Shown one piece after another: positions 16,743-23,565 of a DNA stretch of 64,000 bases. This DNA is from a virus: the IMG/VR virus record IMGVR_UViG_3300042402_003062, positions 1-64,000 of that record; one strand, 5' to 3'. The translations under genes were made by a program, and so were the position numbers. The notes beneath the pieces were generated by a model. The model searched no databases and had not been told where the DNA came from. It saw only the letters and a list, made by a program, of their open reading frames with translations. Numbering within the stretch: position 1 is the first letter of the stretch; every line of letters begins with the position of its first letter.

Positions 16743-17264
16743 ATGGCTTATATTATATTCGTCCTCGTTGTCGTATTCTGGTGGCTATGGCTACCACCTT
16801 TAATTAACTTATTGCTGTACTTCACAAAGAATCTCCCATTTTCTTTTTTTGTACCAGCCAGAGCCCCATTTATTGAGCATTCCACAGAACCTAAACCACC
16901 TCGCTACATTGGTACAACATTTGATTCATTTATGAACCCAGATCCCTATAATGGTACTAGTATGGGCCAATTTATGTCAGCTGATGCCAAAGCTCACTAC
17001 CTACGTTCAGAGAAATGGCAGGAACTACGCAAAATCATACTTGAACGCGATGCGCATAGGTGTCAATCTTGTTGGTCACGCACCAATCTACAAGTACACC
17101 ATATATCCTATCTTAATCTTGGCAACGAATTGCAGGATGACTTAGTATGTTTATGCAGTACATGTCACGAAAAACTCCATTTAGACCTAGGGTATGACAG
17201 AGAAACGACTTTCGATATCTCAACAACCAAAAACCCTTTTTTCCCTCAACAAGCCCTCAACTAA
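16743..17264 (+). CDS. Membrane-anchored HNH endonuclease-like protein, 173 aa
   Basis: Residues 2-30 are a strongly hydrophobic anchor (IIFVLVVVFWWLWLPPLINL). After a proline-rich linker, residues about 83-145 form an HNH domain: W-QELRKIILERDAHRCQSC (first zinc Cys pair), LQVHHISY (catalytic His pair) and CLCSTCHEKLH (second Cys pair and final His). All zinc and catalytic residues look intact. A membrane tether on an HNH nuclease is unusual and would place the nuclease at the inner membrane, facing incoming DNA if the N-terminus is outside. Superinfection exclusion or host DNA attack are possible roles (inference). Confidence 0.75.
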   Translation: MAYIIFVLVVVFWWLWLPPLINLLLYFTKNLPFSFFVPARAPFIEHSTEPKPPRYIGTTFDSFMNPDPYNGTSMGQFMSADAKAHYLRSEKWQELRKIILERDAHRCQSCWSRTNLQVHHISYLNLGNELQDDLVCLCSTCHEKLHLDLGYDRETTFDISTTKNPFFPQQALN

Positions 17265-17273
17265 GGATTCACT

Positions 17274-17492
17274 ATGTCAAACGATTTACACACAATTTTA
17301 CAAACTATTAATATAGTCAATTATGAAGGTCTCAAGAACATAAATATAAAAGTGGAAGACCTATTATTGCTACGAGCAACAATTCTTGATCAACAGGTTG
17401 CATTAACTAGAGTAAGCAGAGAATTAACAAACGCTCAAAACCGAGCTCTAGCACGAATAGTAGAAACACATCACTTCGACACATACGTATAA
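17274..17492 (+). CDS. Small early protein, 72 aa
   Basis: Start after CTAAGGATTCACT. All helical (VEDLLLLRATILDQQVALTRVSREL), likely a coiled-coil oligomer. It lies 11 nt before the next gene. No function is recognised. Confidence 0.6.
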   Translation: MSNDLHTILQTINIVNYEGLKNINIKVEDLLLLRATILDQQVALTRVSRELTNAQNRALARIVETHHFDTYV

Positions 17493-17503
17493 AGGAGCAA
17501 GAA

Positions 17504-17893
17504 ATGGACACATCATTTAAAGTTGGAGACAAAGTCTTTAGTTACGCTAGACAAGAATGGGGAACAGTTAAAAATATTGATACTACCCATTATCCAGTAA
17601 AAGTATACTTTTTATCTGGGAATCTAGAAAACTACACCAAGTCAGGGACATACCAAATAACTGATAAAGCTCCAGATTTATTTTTTGATGAAGTATCAAT
17701 AGACCCTCCACTAAGACCCGTCACAAATCTTGCGATTGATACAAAAGTATTGGTACGAGAAGACGGAGCCACGCACAGACGTTACTTCTCTCATTTTTCA
17801 GATGGAGAGATATACTGTTTTAACAATGGTCAAACTTCTTGGACAGCAAGTGGTGCATCATCCTGGCCTTACTGGGAACTAGCCGACAAATAA
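17504..17893 (+). CDS. KOW/SH3-like 'FKVGDKV' protein, 129 aa
   Basis: The N-terminus SFKVGDKVFSYARQEWGTVK is the first strand pair of a small SH3/KOW-like beta barrel. A second similar element occurs near residue 75 (LAIDTKVLVREDGATHRRYF), so the protein may hold two barrels. Related openings (FKVGDWV, FKIGDWV) start the proteins at 19600 and 23272. Good AAAGGAG start signal. The function of this phage family is not known to me; nucleic-acid or protein binding is likely. Confidence 0.6.
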   Translation: MDTSFKVGDKVFSYARQEWGTVKNIDTTHYPVKVYFLSGNLENYTKSGTYQITDKAPDLFFDEVSIDPPLRPVTNLAIDTKVLVREDGATHRRYFSHFSDGEIYCFNNGQTSWTASGASSWPYWELADK

Positions 17894-17933
17894 AAAACCA
17901 ACCCAACCTTAATTCAAATATAAAGGAATCCAC

Positions 17934-18068
17934 ATGTCATTTAAAATATTCGCAGATGCAGTTAATGCTAAATTTATTGAGCTTTCAAAGCAAGGAGAGT
18001 TATTCTCCACCAATGTGAGTAAAGAGGAATTGCACGTTTACAGAATAACCTGTAAAGGACTCCTATGA
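17934..18068 (+). CDS. Small protein, 44 aa
   Basis: Starts at ATG 17934 after AAAGGAATCCAC. The sequence MSFKIFADAVNAKFIELSKQ is amphipathic and the stop overlaps the next start (ATGA). Coupling and ribosome site support it; role unknown. Confidence 0.5.
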   Translation: MSFKIFADAVNAKFIELSKQGELFSTNVSKEELHVYRITCKGLL

Positions 18069-18463
18069 AACTCTATCATTTTGATTTTAATTCATCATTT
18101 ACGTACAAAGAGTTACAAAAACATAAAGTATTGGAGTCTTTAGACATTCATTGGGAACGTAAATCAAATCATCCTGAATATGTGCATGTGTCAAATCCTA
18201 CTGAAGCTCACACTGATCACATGGAAGAACTTCAAGCTAATTGGCAAATATTTCCAATGGACTATATCATTGAACACTTTCCACAAGGTCTTGAAATGCC
18301 TTGGTCAGGACGCAAGCATTTACTCACCCATGAACAATTTGAGTGTGTGTATAAATTTGGTACATTAGACCAAATTATCACTACCCCAGAAACACAACAA
18401 ATCGATCTTGATAAATTATCAGATCTCATTGTTAACAAACTTAAACCACTCCTAAAGGATTAA
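18065..18463 (+). CDS. Hypothetical protein, 132 aa
   Basis: Begins MKLYHFDFNSSFTYKELQKH. Contains aromatic- and His-rich sequence (DIHWERKSNHPEYVHVSNP) and ends in a helix, LDKLSDLIVNKLKPLLKD. It is coupled to the 44-aa gene upstream and lies 2 nt before the next gene. No motif allows a functional call. Confidence 0.6.
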   Translation: MKLYHFDFNSSFTYKELQKHKVLESLDIHWERKSNHPEYVHVSNPTEAHTDHMEELQANWQIFPMDYIIEHFPQGLEMPWSGRKHLLTHEQFECVYKFGTLDQIITTPETQQIDLDKLSDLIVNKLKPLLKD

Positions 18464-18465
18464 CT

Positions 18466-18855
18466 ATGCAAATCACAACCGCCGCAGCAATTGCAGGTCT
18501 TCATACACGCTACGATGTCGCTACAAAGTGCAAGATCGTTTCATTTATCATGAGCTCTAGCTACCCAACTAAAGCAGCTCTCAACCTACGCATCGAAGGT
18601 CTTGCTGTTCAGTTTGGGGTAAACCCAGTATCGATCAAAGTTTGGTGTGCCAAATATGCTACAACATACATGCAAGGAATGGCACTCCCAGCAGGAGTTA
18701 TGTCATTCGTAGCAACACCAATCCTCAACGCAGAAATTAATGTTGTCTCACAAAAACTTGCCACAATCCGCAGCAACCTACTCGTTGTCCAACGTCAGTA
18801 CCATCCAGGGTCTACAAACAAATCCACAGAAATCCTTGGAAAACTTATCAAGTAA
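18466..18855 (+). CDS. Helix-turn-helix-like protein, 129 aa
   Basis: Residues about 28-66 (SSYPTKAALNLRIEGLAVQFGVNPVSIKVWCAKYA) have the spacing of a helix-turn-helix with a recognition helix VNPVSIKVWCAKY, as in transposase- or terminase-type DNA-binding domains. The C-terminal half is helical (LNAEINVVSQKLATIRSNLL). A transcription or DNA-binding regulator is the best guess. Start set by CTAAAGGATTAACT. Confidence 0.6.
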   Translation: MQITTAAAIAGLHTRYDVATKCKIVSFIMSSSYPTKAALNLRIEGLAVQFGVNPVSIKVWCAKYATTYMQGMALPAGVMSFVATPILNAEINVVSQKLATIRSNLLVVQRQYHPGSTNKSTEILGKLIK

Positions 18856-18879
18856 CAAACTATCTTAAAGGTCTGGCAT

Positions 18880-18981
18880 ATGAAACAAAATACTAAGCAA
18901 ATATTAGAATTGCTTCCAGTTATAGGCCTAATGCTAGCCCTTGCTATAATAATTGAACTGGCAAACTCTACAACGTTTTAG
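18880..18981 (+). CDS. Tiny membrane peptide, 33 aa
   Basis: The sequence MKQNTKQILELLPVIGLMLA continues as LAIIIELANSTTF, giving one probable transmembrane segment. AAAGG lies upstream. It sits shortly before the transglycosylase gene, so a role with lysis is possible but unproven. Confidence 0.45.
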   Translation: MKQNTKQILELLPVIGLMLALAIIIELANSTTF

Positions 18982-19055
18982 GAATAAATTTCTATAAAGC
19001 ACATTACTTAACTGCTGTGATGCTTAGAGTTATATTTTTACACTAAAGGAACAAT

Positions 19056-19603
19056 ATGATTAAACATATCATTGGATACTCATTAATAGTATCAGTAGCA
19101 ATCTACACAATCAACTTACAAGAACAGACAATTACAGAATTGGACCATAATAATTACTCACTAGCAGCTCAGTTATCTGTATGCAATGCAGAGTATAATG
19201 ATAGTGACGAGATTATAGCTCATCAGCAACTTGTCATTAAGATTATGGAAGATGGTGCTTCACTTAAAGAAGCTAATATAATTGTTGATACTGCTGAGGA
19301 TAACAATGTATCCCCAAAGTTTTAGCATCTATCTGTAAGTCAGAGAGTGACTATAGACAAGATGTTACTCATGCTGTACCTTATGTGATAGGTGCTTTTG
19401 GTATATCAATTAAAGATGGAGACCTATTGCCTTGTAGTCCTTATACGTTTAAAGGCAATGCTGAATGTTCAGCAGTACGATTAAGACGTAACCTAAATAA
19501 GTATCAAGGTAATTATATGAAAGCTCTTACTGCTTATAAGGGTATATGTAAGCTAGGTAGAGAACAAGCACGAGATGTGCTAAATCATTCAAAGGAGTTA
19601 TGA
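19056..19603 (+). CDS. Membrane-anchored lytic transglycosylase (SLT-like) read across a -1 frameshift, 182 aa if shifted
   Basis: The first frame (89 aa) has an N-terminal signal-anchor (HIIGYSLIVSVAIYTINL) and ends just after AEDNNVSPKF. The -1 frame continues the same protein, KVLASICKSESDYRQDVTH...GAFGIS...YMKALTAYKGICK. This is the SLT core with the catalytic Glu in ICKSESDY and the GAFGI loop. Alone, neither half is complete: the first lacks the catalytic domain and the second lacks a start. The shift falls at CCCAAAG (19313-19319), a heptamer of the XXXYYYZ type. Either programmed frameshifting makes the enzyme, or a one-base error or mutation is present. The product would cleave peptidoglycan from the periplasmic face. 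Confidence 0.7.
19313..19319 (+). other. Candidate -1 ribosomal slippery heptamer C CCA AAG
   Basis: Codons Ser-Pro-Lys (TCC CCA AAG) precede TTT TAG. A -1 slip of the Pro and Lys tRNAs gives CCC AAA then GTT TTA GCA, restoring the transglycosylase frame. It has the same AAAG A-site as the lambda G/GT slippery site GGGAAAG. A weak GTCA-gagag-TGAC hairpin follows about 16 nt downstream. Confidence 0.55.
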
Positions 19604-19932
19604 TGGAATTTAAAGTAGGCGATTGGGTTAGAAGTAATGTATTCGGTATAGGCAAAATAGATTCTTTACATAAAGGGTGCACTACTACTGTTCGTGTAAA
19701 AGGTTGGCATACTAGAGACACCAGAGACAACACTAGAAACTATGATATTAATATACAACACTGTGAACTTTGGCAACCAAAAGTAGGCGAATGGGTTTGG
19801 TCACAAGTTTTAGACTACAAAATTCCAACCATTATAGAGGTAACTCAACAACATATTGATGAAGATTGGTTAAATTATAGTAACTGTGAGCCATTTATAG
19901 GTACATTACCTAGTTTTATAAAGGAGTTATGA
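19600..19932 (+). CDS. 'FKVGDWV...LPSFIKEL' family protein, 110 aa
   Basis: Opens MMEFKVGDWVRSNVFGIGKI and ends EPFIGTLPSFIKEL, with a central WQPKVGEWVW. The protein at 23272 shares all three landmarks (FKIGDWV, WHPKEGEWCW, EPFIGELPSFIRE), and the one at 19929 shares the last two in weaker form. They are therefore paralogues. The fold is probably two small beta barrels. Start overlaps the transglycosylase stop. Function unknown. Confidence 0.65.
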   Translation: MMEFKVGDWVRSNVFGIGKIDSLHKGCTTTVRVKGWHTRDTRDNTRNYDINIQHCELWQPKVGEWVWSQVLDYKIPTIIEVTQQHIDEDWLNYSNCEPFIGTLPSFIKEL

Positions 19933-20282
19933 TGACAATATCAATGGACAAACAATACACATCAAACGGTAAACCAGTACGTATTTTATGTACTGATAGA
20001 CCATGTAATAAATCAGTAGTAACTATGGATGAAGATGGTTGTATTGGTACTTTTACATTAGAAGGAAAATGGCTTTGTTCAGAAGATAGTTCCAATGACC
20101 TAAAAGAAGTATGGACTCCTAAGTGTGGAGAGTTATGCTATTTTTGGGAAGATGGCTATTCAAGAATTGTAGTTGATGTGTTCCAAAAGAAGCGTGAGCT
20201 ATTTTATATAGATAGTTTGAATAGTTCTTGGCAATACTGTGCTCCATTTGATGGTACGCTTCCAGAAGGATTTGTGAAATGA
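19929..20282 (+). CDS. Paralogue of the 'FKVGDWV' family, 117 aa
   Basis: Lacks the first barrel motif but keeps VWTPKCGELCYFW and the end APFDGTLPEGFVK, matching its neighbours at 19600 and 23272. Several Cys residues (ILCTDRPCNKS) could bind metal. It overlaps both adjacent genes by 4 nt. Function unknown. Confidence 0.6.
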   Translation: MMTISMDKQYTSNGKPVRILCTDRPCNKSVVTMDEDGCIGTFTLEGKWLCSEDSSNDLKEVWTPKCGELCYFWEDGYSRIVVDVFQKKRELFYIDSLNSSWQYCAPFDGTLPEGFVK

Positions 20283-20551
20283 CACAAGATGAATTTTATA
20301 GCAAGTTAATGCAAGATGTAGAATATATATTCAGAACTGGTTTCAAACTATCACCTGAGATATTTATGCAAACAATGTCTTATGCTAGTGAACAATATGA
20401 GCTATTAAGTAAGCGCATTGCAGAACTTGAAGCACTGCAAGCTCCTAAAAGTTGTGATGGGTGTAAATGGGAAGATACTATTATTCATCTAATTTGTATG
20501 CATTGTAGTAGAGATGGTGAAGATTTATACGAACCAAAGGACTCAAAATGA
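20279..20551 (+). CDS. Small protein with Cys cluster, 90 aa
   Basis: The N-terminal half is helical and coiled (YEQY-like ASEQYELLSKRIAELEALQA). The C-terminus has CDGCKWEDTIIHLICMHCSR, a CxxC...CxxC arrangement expected for a zinc ribbon. This small ribbon (CxxCkw...C..Csr) is common in phage accessory proteins. Overlaps neighbours at both ends. Confidence 0.6.
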   Translation: MTQDEFYSKLMQDVEYIFRTGFKLSPEIFMQTMSYASEQYELLSKRIAELEALQAPKSCDGCKWEDTIIHLICMHCSRDGEDLYEPKDSK

Positions 20552-20763
20552 CTGAAACATACACATTTAGTAGAGCCCTACATTTGATGCGATATGGTCG
20601 GAAGAAGATGAAGTGTTTAGAAAGCGAAAACAACGAGATGGTTAAATATTTATTTGTTAATGAGTGTCAATTATATGGAATGACGGATGATGATATTCAA
20701 TTTGTTGCTAATATACATTCTCGTTTAATTATGGGAAGTTGGATTGAGGTTAAAGATGCTTGA
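20548..20763 (+). CDS. Hypothetical protein, 71 aa
   Basis: Begins MTETYTFSRALHLMRYGRKK and resembles the N-terminus of the widespread small phage DUF2829/Thoeris anti-defence 2-like family (opening 'FxxALxxMxxGxkv'). The usual following tryptophan-rich core is not clear here, so the link is weak. Coupled to the previous gene (ATGA). Confidence 0.5.
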   Translation: MTETYTFSRALHLMRYGRKKMKCLESENNEMVKYLFVNECQLYGMTDDDIQFVANIHSRLIMGSWIEVKDA

Positions 20764-20872
20764 ACTATCATTCTCAATACTACTGCTATCAATGTCAGTG
20801 CTATGCTTATCAGCATCAATAGCAATATTTCTAAACAAGGAGACAGAAGATGACCAAGCAAGAGATGATTAG
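20756..20872 (+). CDS. Tiny membrane peptide, 38 aa
   Basis: MLELSFSILLLSMSVLCLSA then IAIFLNKETEDDQARDD: one hydrophobic segment with an acidic tail. The start overlaps the previous gene and the end overlaps the next, part of a chain of four nested mini-genes (20756-21300). Confidence 0.45.
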   Translation: MLELSFSILLLSMSVLCLSASIAIFLNKETEDDQARDD

Positions 20873-21008
20873 TATGCTTATCCTACTATCACAGATGGAA
20901 GGATTCATACTAGGTAAGGTTGGAATGCATACTCTACCAGATTATGTAGCAGAGTCTCTATCAGATATGTGTGAGCTATTAGCTAAGAAGATAAAGGATG
21001 AAGAATGA
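20850..21008 (+). CDS. Small helical protein, 52 aa
   Basis: MTKQEMISMLILLSQMEGFI then charged helices (ELLAKKIKDEE). Preceded by AAGGAGACAGAAG, a good ribosome site. It shares 23 nt with the peptide before it in a different frame. Function unknown. Confidence 0.5.
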   Translation: MTKQEMISMLILLSQMEGFILGKVGMHTLPDYVAESLSDMCELLAKKIKDEE

Positions 21009-21088
21009 CAGTAACACTACTACTATCTGCTTCAGCATTATGTATAGCAGCAGTTATATCAATGCTTACAACAAAGGACTCAAAATGA
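21005..21088 (+). CDS. Tiny membrane peptide, 27 aa
   Basis: MTVTLLLSASALCIAAVISM plus LTTKDSK, a single hydrophobic helix. Start and stop both overlap neighbours as ATGA. Small size means it is supported mainly by its place in a tightly overlapped chain. Confidence 0.4.
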   Translation: MTVTLLLSASALCIAAVISMLTTKDSK

Positions 21089-21300
21089 CTTGTAAGGACT
21101 TATCTAGCGAAGTAGTAATATTTGTAGTAATAGTAGTAACAATATTAACAATATCTACAGCAATACAGTATATGTCTTGGCTAACTGCAATCCCAATCGA
21201 ATGTATTGATGGCGAACTATATGAAGTTACTTATGAAGGTAACATAAAAATACTAGACAAACAATATGGCGACATATGTATTGCAGAGAAAACGAAATAA
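21085..21300 (+). CDS. Single-pass membrane protein, 71 aa
   Basis: After MTCKDLSSEV comes a clear transmembrane helix (VIFVVIVVTILTISTAI) and a hydrophilic tail (ECIDGELYEVTYEGNIKILD). AAAGGACTCAAA precedes the ATG. It is the last of the overlapping mini-genes before thyX. Role unknown. Confidence 0.55.
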   Translation: MTCKDLSSEVVIFVVIVVTILTISTAIQYMSWLTAIPIECIDGELYEVTYEGNIKILDKQYGDICIAEKTK

Positions 21301-21330
21301 CAATATGAAAAATAAACTAAAGGATAAACC

Positions 21331-22092
21331 ATGTTAGAACCACAATGTAAAGTGCGATTGTTACATAATTCACCACTTTGGATCGGAGCAAATGGAGCTC
21401 GTACTTGTTGGGACTCAGGAGATAAATCAGATACTTGCATCCATCAACTTAAAAACAAATGGAATGGAAATAAAAAATGTTATTATTCAGAATGCAAATT
21501 ATGCGGCAAAACAACTTCAGCAAACATTCTTGAACCACAATGTGGACCTAAAGATGCAGAACTCTTAGATCGTGTTGGCAATAAATTCAAGCATGCTTCG
21601 ATTTTGGAACACTTAACATATTGTTTCTATATCACAGACATTAGTCGTGCTCTGCTTCAAGAGCTTAGTCGCCATCGTATGACATCACCAAGCGTAAAAT
21701 CTACACGATACACTCTCAAAGAGTTAAAAGAAGAAGATTCATTTACTGACGAAGAAGGATATTTTGAAAAAGATGAAAAAGCTAGAGCTCATAAATATCT
21801 TGTTTTCACTGGAAATGATCTAGTAGATCTTATGAGTATCCGTGCTCTTGAAAATCTTAGACAATGTATCCAATCTGGAACAAGCAATGATCTTGCAAAG
21901 TATTGTCTTCCAGAAGCCTACAAGACAGAAGAACAACTCACTATCAATGCTCGCAGCCTTCAGAATCTTCTATCTCTACGTAGCGATAAATCAGCTCTAT
22001 GGGAGATTCGTCAATTAGCACATGCCATTTACGATGCATTGCCAGAAGAACATACATATCTATTTGCAGACCATCTCAAGGAAGAGTTATGA
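21331..22092 (+). CDS. thyX: Flavin-dependent thymidylate synthase ThyX with inserted zinc-ribbon-like segment, 253 aa
   Basis: Converts dUMP to dTMP using FAD, NADPH and methylene-tetrahydrofolate. The signature RHRMTSPSVKSTRY (RHRxxSxxxxSxRY form) is intact, as are KHASILEHL before it and the NARSLQNLLSLR region after it. The sequence strongly recalls Helicobacter/Campylobacter ThyX in IRTCWDS/KSD...DRVGNKFKHAS...ISRALLQEL and ALPEEHTYLFADHL. Between KSD and GPKD there are about 36 extra residues with CIH...CYYSECKLCGK, a zinc-ribbon pattern. A short duplication (LEPQC) occurs at the N-terminus and at the end of the insert. The gene works with nrdAB and the MazG-like enzyme in dNTP supply. 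Confidence 0.92.
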   Translation: MLEPQCKVRLLHNSPLWIGANGARTCWDSGDKSDTCIHQLKNKWNGNKKCYYSECKLCGKTTSANILEPQCGPKDAELLDRVGNKFKHASILEHLTYCFYITDISRALLQELSRHRMTSPSVKSTRYTLKELKEEDSFTDEEGYFEKDEKARAHKYLVFTGNDLVDLMSIRALENLRQCIQSGTSNDLAKYCLPEAYKTEEQLTINARSLQNLLSLRSDKSALWEIRQLAHAIYDALPEEHTYLFADHLKEEL

Positions 22093-22346
22093 AAATAGAA
22101 ACTAAATTTAATATAGGTGATGAAATATTCATTCTAAATGGTGGCTCTATTGAGCATAGAAGAATAAATGGAATAAAGATAGACTGTTCTCAAGTAAATC
22201 CAATAACTAATGCTAGTATCAAAACAGCTACCATTATTACATACCTTCTTAATGGAATTTCAGCAAAAGAAGATAGTTGCTATGAAAAAAAAGAAGATGC
22301 TGCCAAACACTGGTTAAGAAAACAAGGCATCAACGATCTAAAATAA
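22089..22346 (+). CDS. Small 'FNIGDEI' beta-barrel protein, 85 aa
   Basis: Opens MKIETKFNIGDEIFILNGGS, a start common to phage SH3-like proteins, and continues INGIKIDCSQVNP and a C-terminal KKEDAAKHWLRKQG helix. This layout is shared by a common family of small phage proteins. Overlaps the thyX stop (ATGA). Function not known. Confidence 0.6.
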   Translation: MKIETKFNIGDEIFILNGGSIEHRRINGIKIDCSQVNPITNASIKTATIITYLLNGISAKEDSCYEKKEDAAKHWLRKQGINDLK

Positions 22347-22921
22347 TCATTAAACCCTCATATGGGTTGTGACTAATTTTTAATCATTAGAGCCACCATC
22401 TTAGGATGGTTGTGTGGAGTACACTATAGCAGAGACCCAACTAAATGCAAATTGGAGTGTACTCTCCACAGTCATCTAGAGAAGATACTGTCACAAACCA
22501 ATCTATGTGTGTTTAATCGTATAGCAGTGGTCTCAATTGGTTGAGATTGCAACTGTTATCCTCGCTGATAGCACGAGGTATTAGCTATCAAAAAACTTAC
22601 AGTGATAAACTTTTAAATAAAAGTCTAAAGATTTAGTCACGATATAGGAATGTTTCACTGTCATTCGCTATATCACATTAAATATTTAATGAAGTATACT
22701 GCTAATACAGTTAATGACTACAGCACCCTAAGAAGTGTTAAAACCTGTATAGATGTTTGACTTGGTAGTAGTAGCCAAGCCCTGAAAAGTCAGGGAGCAG
22801 TATGTTTCACAAAATATTTAATGAAGCATACTTGTAAAATCCGTGTTATTGTGCCATCGTTCGAGTTGGGTAAGCAAGACTTAGGCTAGTATGTTTCACA
22901 AAATATTTACTAGGAGCTATC
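22347..22921 (+). ncRNA. Hairpin-rich untranslated region of about 575 nt
   Basis: No plausible coding frame. Strong inverted repeats follow one another. They include AACCC-tcatat-GGGTT; ACCATC-tta-GGATGGT; a 13-bp stem TGTGGAGTACACT (22413-22425) with AGTGTACTCtCCACA (22456-22470); CAGT.ATCT-agaga-AGAT.ACTG; TCTCAA-ttgg-TTGAGA; CCTCG...CGAGG; GATATAGGAATG...CATTCgCTATATC; CTTGG...CCAAG; CCCTGA-aaag-TCAGGG; and AGTATGTTTCA...TGAAGCATACT. A 21-nt string around GTATGTTTCACAAAATATTT occurs twice. No canonical tRNA was found. A structured RNA or array of processed RNAs is likely. Confidence 0.5.
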
Positions 22922-23029
22922 ATGAAGAAATTCTTCGGAGAACGTGACTCCTTAACATTTATCATTGGAGCAGATTGTTACAAACCAGGAATCTCTGGTG
23001 AAAATATTACTGACGGTGGTGACATCTAA
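22922..23029 (+). CDS. Possible small protein inside the structured region, 35 aa
   Basis: ATG at 22922 preceded by TAGGAG at good spacing; encodes MKKFFGERDSLTFIIGADCY then KPGISGENITDGGDI. It follows directly on the second copy of the GTATGTTTCACAAAATATTT repeat. Without homologues it could be a leader peptide or chance. Confidence 0.3.
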   Translation: MKKFFGERDSLTFIIGADCYKPGISGENITDGGDI

Positions 23030-23271
23030 ATAACTACATAGTGGCGGAAGAATAAGTTTGAGCGGACCCGCTTGGTGGGTTGCCAGCCTCTCTTTATAGA
23101 CGCAAGGCAAAGTGACTAAGTGACAAACCATAGATAACCAACTAGGGCTTAGTATCATCCAAGAGTGTGAGTCTCTTGGCTATGTACATTCTAGTACTTA
23201 CTAGAGAGCATTGGAACATTAGCATCTTACTAATTGCATTGCCCCCCAATAAATACTATAAAGGAACTATA
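23030..23271 (+). ncRNA. Second non-coding stretch with hairpins
   Basis: No gene. Contains CCAAGAG-tgtgagt-CTCTTGG (about 23159-23179), TCTAGT-actt-ACTAGA (about 23189-23204) and ACCC...GGGT near 23064-23078, and ends in the leader of the next gene. It may be part of the same RNA as 22347-22921. Confidence 0.35.
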
Positions 23272-23565
23272 ATGAAATTTAAAATAGGTGACTGGGTAAT
23301 AGACCAATATGATAAACATTTACAACTAAATAATTCACACTTTTATGGAGTATCTTCTCGTACTCCGAATTGGTTTGATAATTTAAAACCTTGGCATCCA
23401 AAAGAAGGCGAATGGTGCTGGTTAAATAATAGTAGTTTCAAGAAACAAGCATCAGCAAAATTACATTTGATTAAATATAGCTATATATTTTTACCTGATT
23501 TTAATCAAGGAATACTAGAGCCATTTATTGGTGAACTACCATCATTTATAAGGGAAACACAATGA
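23272..23565 (+). CDS. 'FKIGDWV' family protein, 97 aa
   Basis: Starts MKFKIGDWVIDQYDKHLQLN, with WHPKEGEWCW in the middle and EPFIGELPSFIRETQ at the end. It is a clear paralogue of the protein at 19600. Start at ATG 23272 after AAAGGAACTATA; a longer upstream reading has no ribosome site. Having a second copy on the far side of thyX suggests duplication. Confidence 0.65.
   Translation: MKFKIGDWVIDQYDKHLQLNNSHFYGVSSRTPNWFDNLKPWHPKEGEWCWLNNSSFKKQASAKLHLIKYSYIFLPDFNQGILEPFIGELPSFIRETQ

Noticed and set aside
22675-22912. CRISPR array from the repeated GTATGTTTCACAAAATATTT strings
   Set aside because: Only two full copies and one partial, with unequal spacing and hairpin context; no cas genes nearby.
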